The notes beneath the pieces are model-generated. The model did no database searches. It had not been told where the DNA came from and saw only the letters and a program-made list of their open reading frames with translations. From Marivita sp. S6314 (GTDB lineage: Bacteria; Pseudomonadota; Alphaproteobacteria; Rhodobacterales; Rhodobacteraceae): a DNA stretch of 64,000 bases. The translations under genes and the position numbers were made by a program. Positions 62,443 through 64,000 of the stretch are shown piece after piece. The first letter of the stretch is position 1, and the number at the start of each line of letters is the position of its first letter. The DNA lies in assembly GCF_023015985.1 (NCBI RefSeq), contig NZ_JALKAO010000008.1, forward strand, positions 1-64,000. The letters are read 5' to 3'.

Positions 62443-63390
62443 TTATTGGACCGAAATCAAAACCGCCTCGACGCGCCGGTTTGCCTCCCGGCCCTCTGGT
62501 GTCAGGTTGCTGGCACGGGGCGATAGAAAGCCAACACCATCTGCGGCCACTTGCGCGGCCGCAACACCGCGCTGGACCACGTAGGCTCGGGCCGCGTCTG
62601 CCCGACGCCGCGACAGCGCCACGTTGCCTGCCAGCGATCCAGTGGCATCGGTATGCCCGACAAAGGTGATCTCGCGGTTCGGGTTGGCCCGCAGATACGC
62701 GACGATTGCATCCAGTGACGCGAGATTTCCGTCCCCGAGGGACGATGACCCGCTGGCAAATTCGAGATCTGACAACACCGCGTGACCAGCACTTTCCAAC
62801 TGGGCGATGATATCGCCAGATGCCGCCGAAACCGGGCGCGCCGCGTTGGCTGTGACCGAGACCGCTGATCGTCCCGGCGGGCCAACCTCGATCAGTTGCA
62901 CAAAGATGATATCGCCATCGCGGCTGACCAAAAGGCTCAGCGCGCGGGTGGCATCGGGGGCTTTTGCGGATAGGAAATGATAGTCGGTCAGATCGACATA
63001 CATATTCGGCGCTTTCAGCACGTCTGTCCCAAAGCGGAAATCGAACCCACCGCAACTGCGGGCAGTGCATTCGAAGATGATGTCGTACTGACCTGCCAGC
63101 AATTGATCCCGCAACGGGCCGATCACCTGACCCGTCGTGATGCCAAGACCGGTGATGCGCCACGCCTTGCGCACCACTTCGCCTTGCAACCGTGCGACGG
63201 GCACGCCAACATCCGGGGTCCAGGTGCCGATGGGCAAAGCATAGCTTGCGTTATCAGACCGCTCGGCCACCGTTTCGCGTGCGCCCAGGGGCAGAGACAG
63301 GTCAACCGGCCATGCCGCCGTTGCCACGACGCAAACCGCAGCAGAAAAAAGCCAGACGCGCCGGTCAGCGCGCCTGCGCGTGATAGGCAT
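62443..63390 (-). CDS. OmpA-family outer-envelope protein
   Basis: The 315-residue protein has a basic N-terminus and hydrophobic signal segment (about 12-28). The middle domain (about 40-190) is of unknown type, with one probable disulfide (ECTARSCGGFDF). The OmpA C-terminal domain (about 205-315) shows FASGSSSLG, FVGHTDATGS, SRRRADAARAYV and GVGFLSPRASN. It would bind peptidoglycan from the outer membrane or periplasm. It overlaps the upstream peroxidase-like gene by 26 bases. Confidence 0.9.
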   Translation of the reverse strand: MPITRRRADRRVWLFSAAVCVVATAAWPVDLSLPLGARETVAERSDNASYALPIGTWTPDVGVPVARLQGEVVRKAWRITGLGITTGQVIGPLRDQLLAGQYDIIFECTARSCGGFDFRFGTDVLKAPNMYVDLTDYHFLSAKAPDATRALSLLVSRDGDIIFVQLIEVGPPGRSAVSVTANAARPVSAASGDIIAQLESAGHAVLSDLEFASGSSSLGDGNLASLDAIVAYLRANPNREITFVGHTDATGSLAGNVALSRRRADAARAYVVQRGVAAAQVAADGVGFLSPRASNLTPEGREANRRVEAVLISVQ

Positions 63391-63937
63391 CGTTTGGCCG
63401 CATATCGGTGGCGCTGGCCACGCGGTTCGTCATATTGAAGAAACCTGCAACATTCACGATGTCCCAGATGTCACGGTCGGAAAAGCCTGCATCCCGCAGC
63501 GCTTCGCGGTCAAACTCGGCGATTTCCGCGCTGGTTTTCGTGACCTTTTCCACGAAAGCAAGCATCGCGCGGTGACGGTGTTCAAGGTCGGCCACGCGCC
63601 AGTTCATCACAAGCATTTCGCCCAGCTTGGGATCACCGGACAGCTCTCGCACAGCCGCGCCGTGGGCGGTCAGACAGTAGAAACACTTGTTGATCGAACT
63701 GACGACCACCGCGATCATCTCGCGTTCCAGTTTGCTCAGCCCGCTGCCCGCCAGCATCAGGTCATTATACATCGCGGTGAACGCGTTGAGCTTGTCGATA
63801 TCGAAAGCATAGGCTTTCAGAACATTCGGGACCATGCCCAGCTTGTCCTGACAAACGTCGAAATATTTCTGCGTTTCAGGGGGCAGCGGATCTGCCATCG
63901 GCAGGTTCAATGCTGTCGGAAGGGTGTCTTTGGTCAT
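63365..63937 (-). CDS. AhpD-like peroxidase-related protein (carboxymuconolactone decarboxylase family)
   Basis: The 190-residue all-helical protein has the AhpD-type active site C85-x2-C88-x3-H92 in NKCFYCLTAH, as in alkylhydroperoxidases that use a thiol couple. It matches the uncharacterised peroxidase-related branch (tail NVAGFFNMTNRVASATDMRPNDAY). It may cooperate with the peroxiredoxin 1 kb away, but they are on opposite strands. The start overlaps the stop of the next gene (ATGA) and its own end overlaps the OmpA gene. Confidence 0.9.
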   Translation of the reverse strand: MTKDTLPTALNLPMADPLPPETQKYFDVCQDKLGMVPNVLKAYAFDIDKLNAFTAMYNDLMLAGSGLSKLEREMIAVVVSSINKCFYCLTAHGAAVRELSGDPKLGEMLVMNWRVADLEHRHRAMLAFVEKVTKTSAEIAEFDREALRDAGFSDRDIWDIVNVAGFFNMTNRVASATDMRPNDAYHAQAR

Positions 63938-64000
63938 TCAGGTTCGCTCGGTTTGGGCAAAATGCGGTAGTGGTACTGTCCCACAACCGTCATGCCGAGG
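63934..64000 (-). CDS. C-terminal end of an unidentified gene cut by the window edge
   Basis: An open frame runs in from the right edge and reads GMTVVGQYHYRILPKPSEPE before a TGA that overlaps the start codon of the AhpD-like gene. The 4-base ATGA overlap is typical of this genome's operons, so it is probably the end of a real gene, or a very short gene starting at the ATG near 63993. Too little is visible to name it. Confidence 0.5.
   Translation of the reverse strand, partial: LGMTVVGQYHYRILPKPSEPE

Overview
The window is a gene-dense stretch of an alphaproteobacterial chromosome, almost certainly from the Rhodobacteraceae (Roseobacter group). The evidence is the RpoE-ChrR pair with its divergent ufaD-type operon, laid out as in Rhodobacter sphaeroides, together with RibH2 under an FMN riboswitch, a DinB carrying an N-terminal CxxC/CxxC finger, a DctQM-fused TRAP transporter, GcvT-fused flavoprotein dehydrogenases and many roseobacter-type DUF proteins. 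Base composition is even and rich in G+C. I see no rRNA, tRNA, CRISPR array, prophage, transposase or integrase. This looks like core chromosome rather than an island.

Layout. 0.2-3 kb: methionine sulfoxide repair (msrQ, msrP), a cupin, and an FMN riboswitch with ribH2. 3-9 kb: a membrane-anchored glutamate-synthase-like flavoprotein, DUF302 and fasciclin secreted proteins, and clpB with a heat-shock promoter facing a small unknown gene that also has a heat-shock-like promoter. 9-12.6 kb: pyrF, a NUDIX/NfeD/stomatin operon and dinB. 12.7-19.4 kb: the singlet-oxygen regulon, with rpoE-chrR on plus and ufaD-DUF1365-MFS-DUF3833-SDR on minus. 19.5-31.4 kb: a carbon cluster on minus (dctP, dctQM, dld, aceE, aceF, lpd) with a divergent FadR/PdhR-type regulator. 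It reads as uptake of a small carboxylate, oxidation of D-lactate to pyruvate, and entry into acetyl-CoA.

31.5-42 kb: a NYN/LOTUS protein, exonuclease III, a LysR regulator, DUF4399, a DJ-1 protein, FadH, an HI0933-like flavoprotein, a mechanosensitive channel, an HNH protein, an iron alcohol dehydrogenase and a VOC protein. 42-50 kb: a large OmpA-like protein with a coiled-coil partner, ubiA and rsmE back to back, a two-TM protein, gshA and ggt. 50-52.7 kb: a SpoIIAB/STAS partner-switch pair, a thiolase and a free-methionine-R-sulfoxide reductase. 52.8-60.9 kb: a seven-gene operon (XRE-cupin regulator, LysE, GFA, LysE, GcvT-flavoprotein, homocysteine methyltransferase, second GcvT-flavoprotein), probably for methylated amines and one-carbon flow. 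61-64 kb: an RluA synthase, 1-Cys peroxiredoxin, OmpA protein, a carboxymuconolactone-decarboxylase-like peroxidase and the last codons of one more gene.

The signal least explained by known features is a set of tandem perfect or near-perfect palindromes of 13-31 bp, lying at or near stop codons around 12.65, 32.2, 40.5, 46.2, 52.8 and 60.9 kb, with a looser case at 25.3 kb. Two of these loci, 14 kb apart, share an identical 16-bp palindromic core. They lack the U-tract of ordinary terminators.
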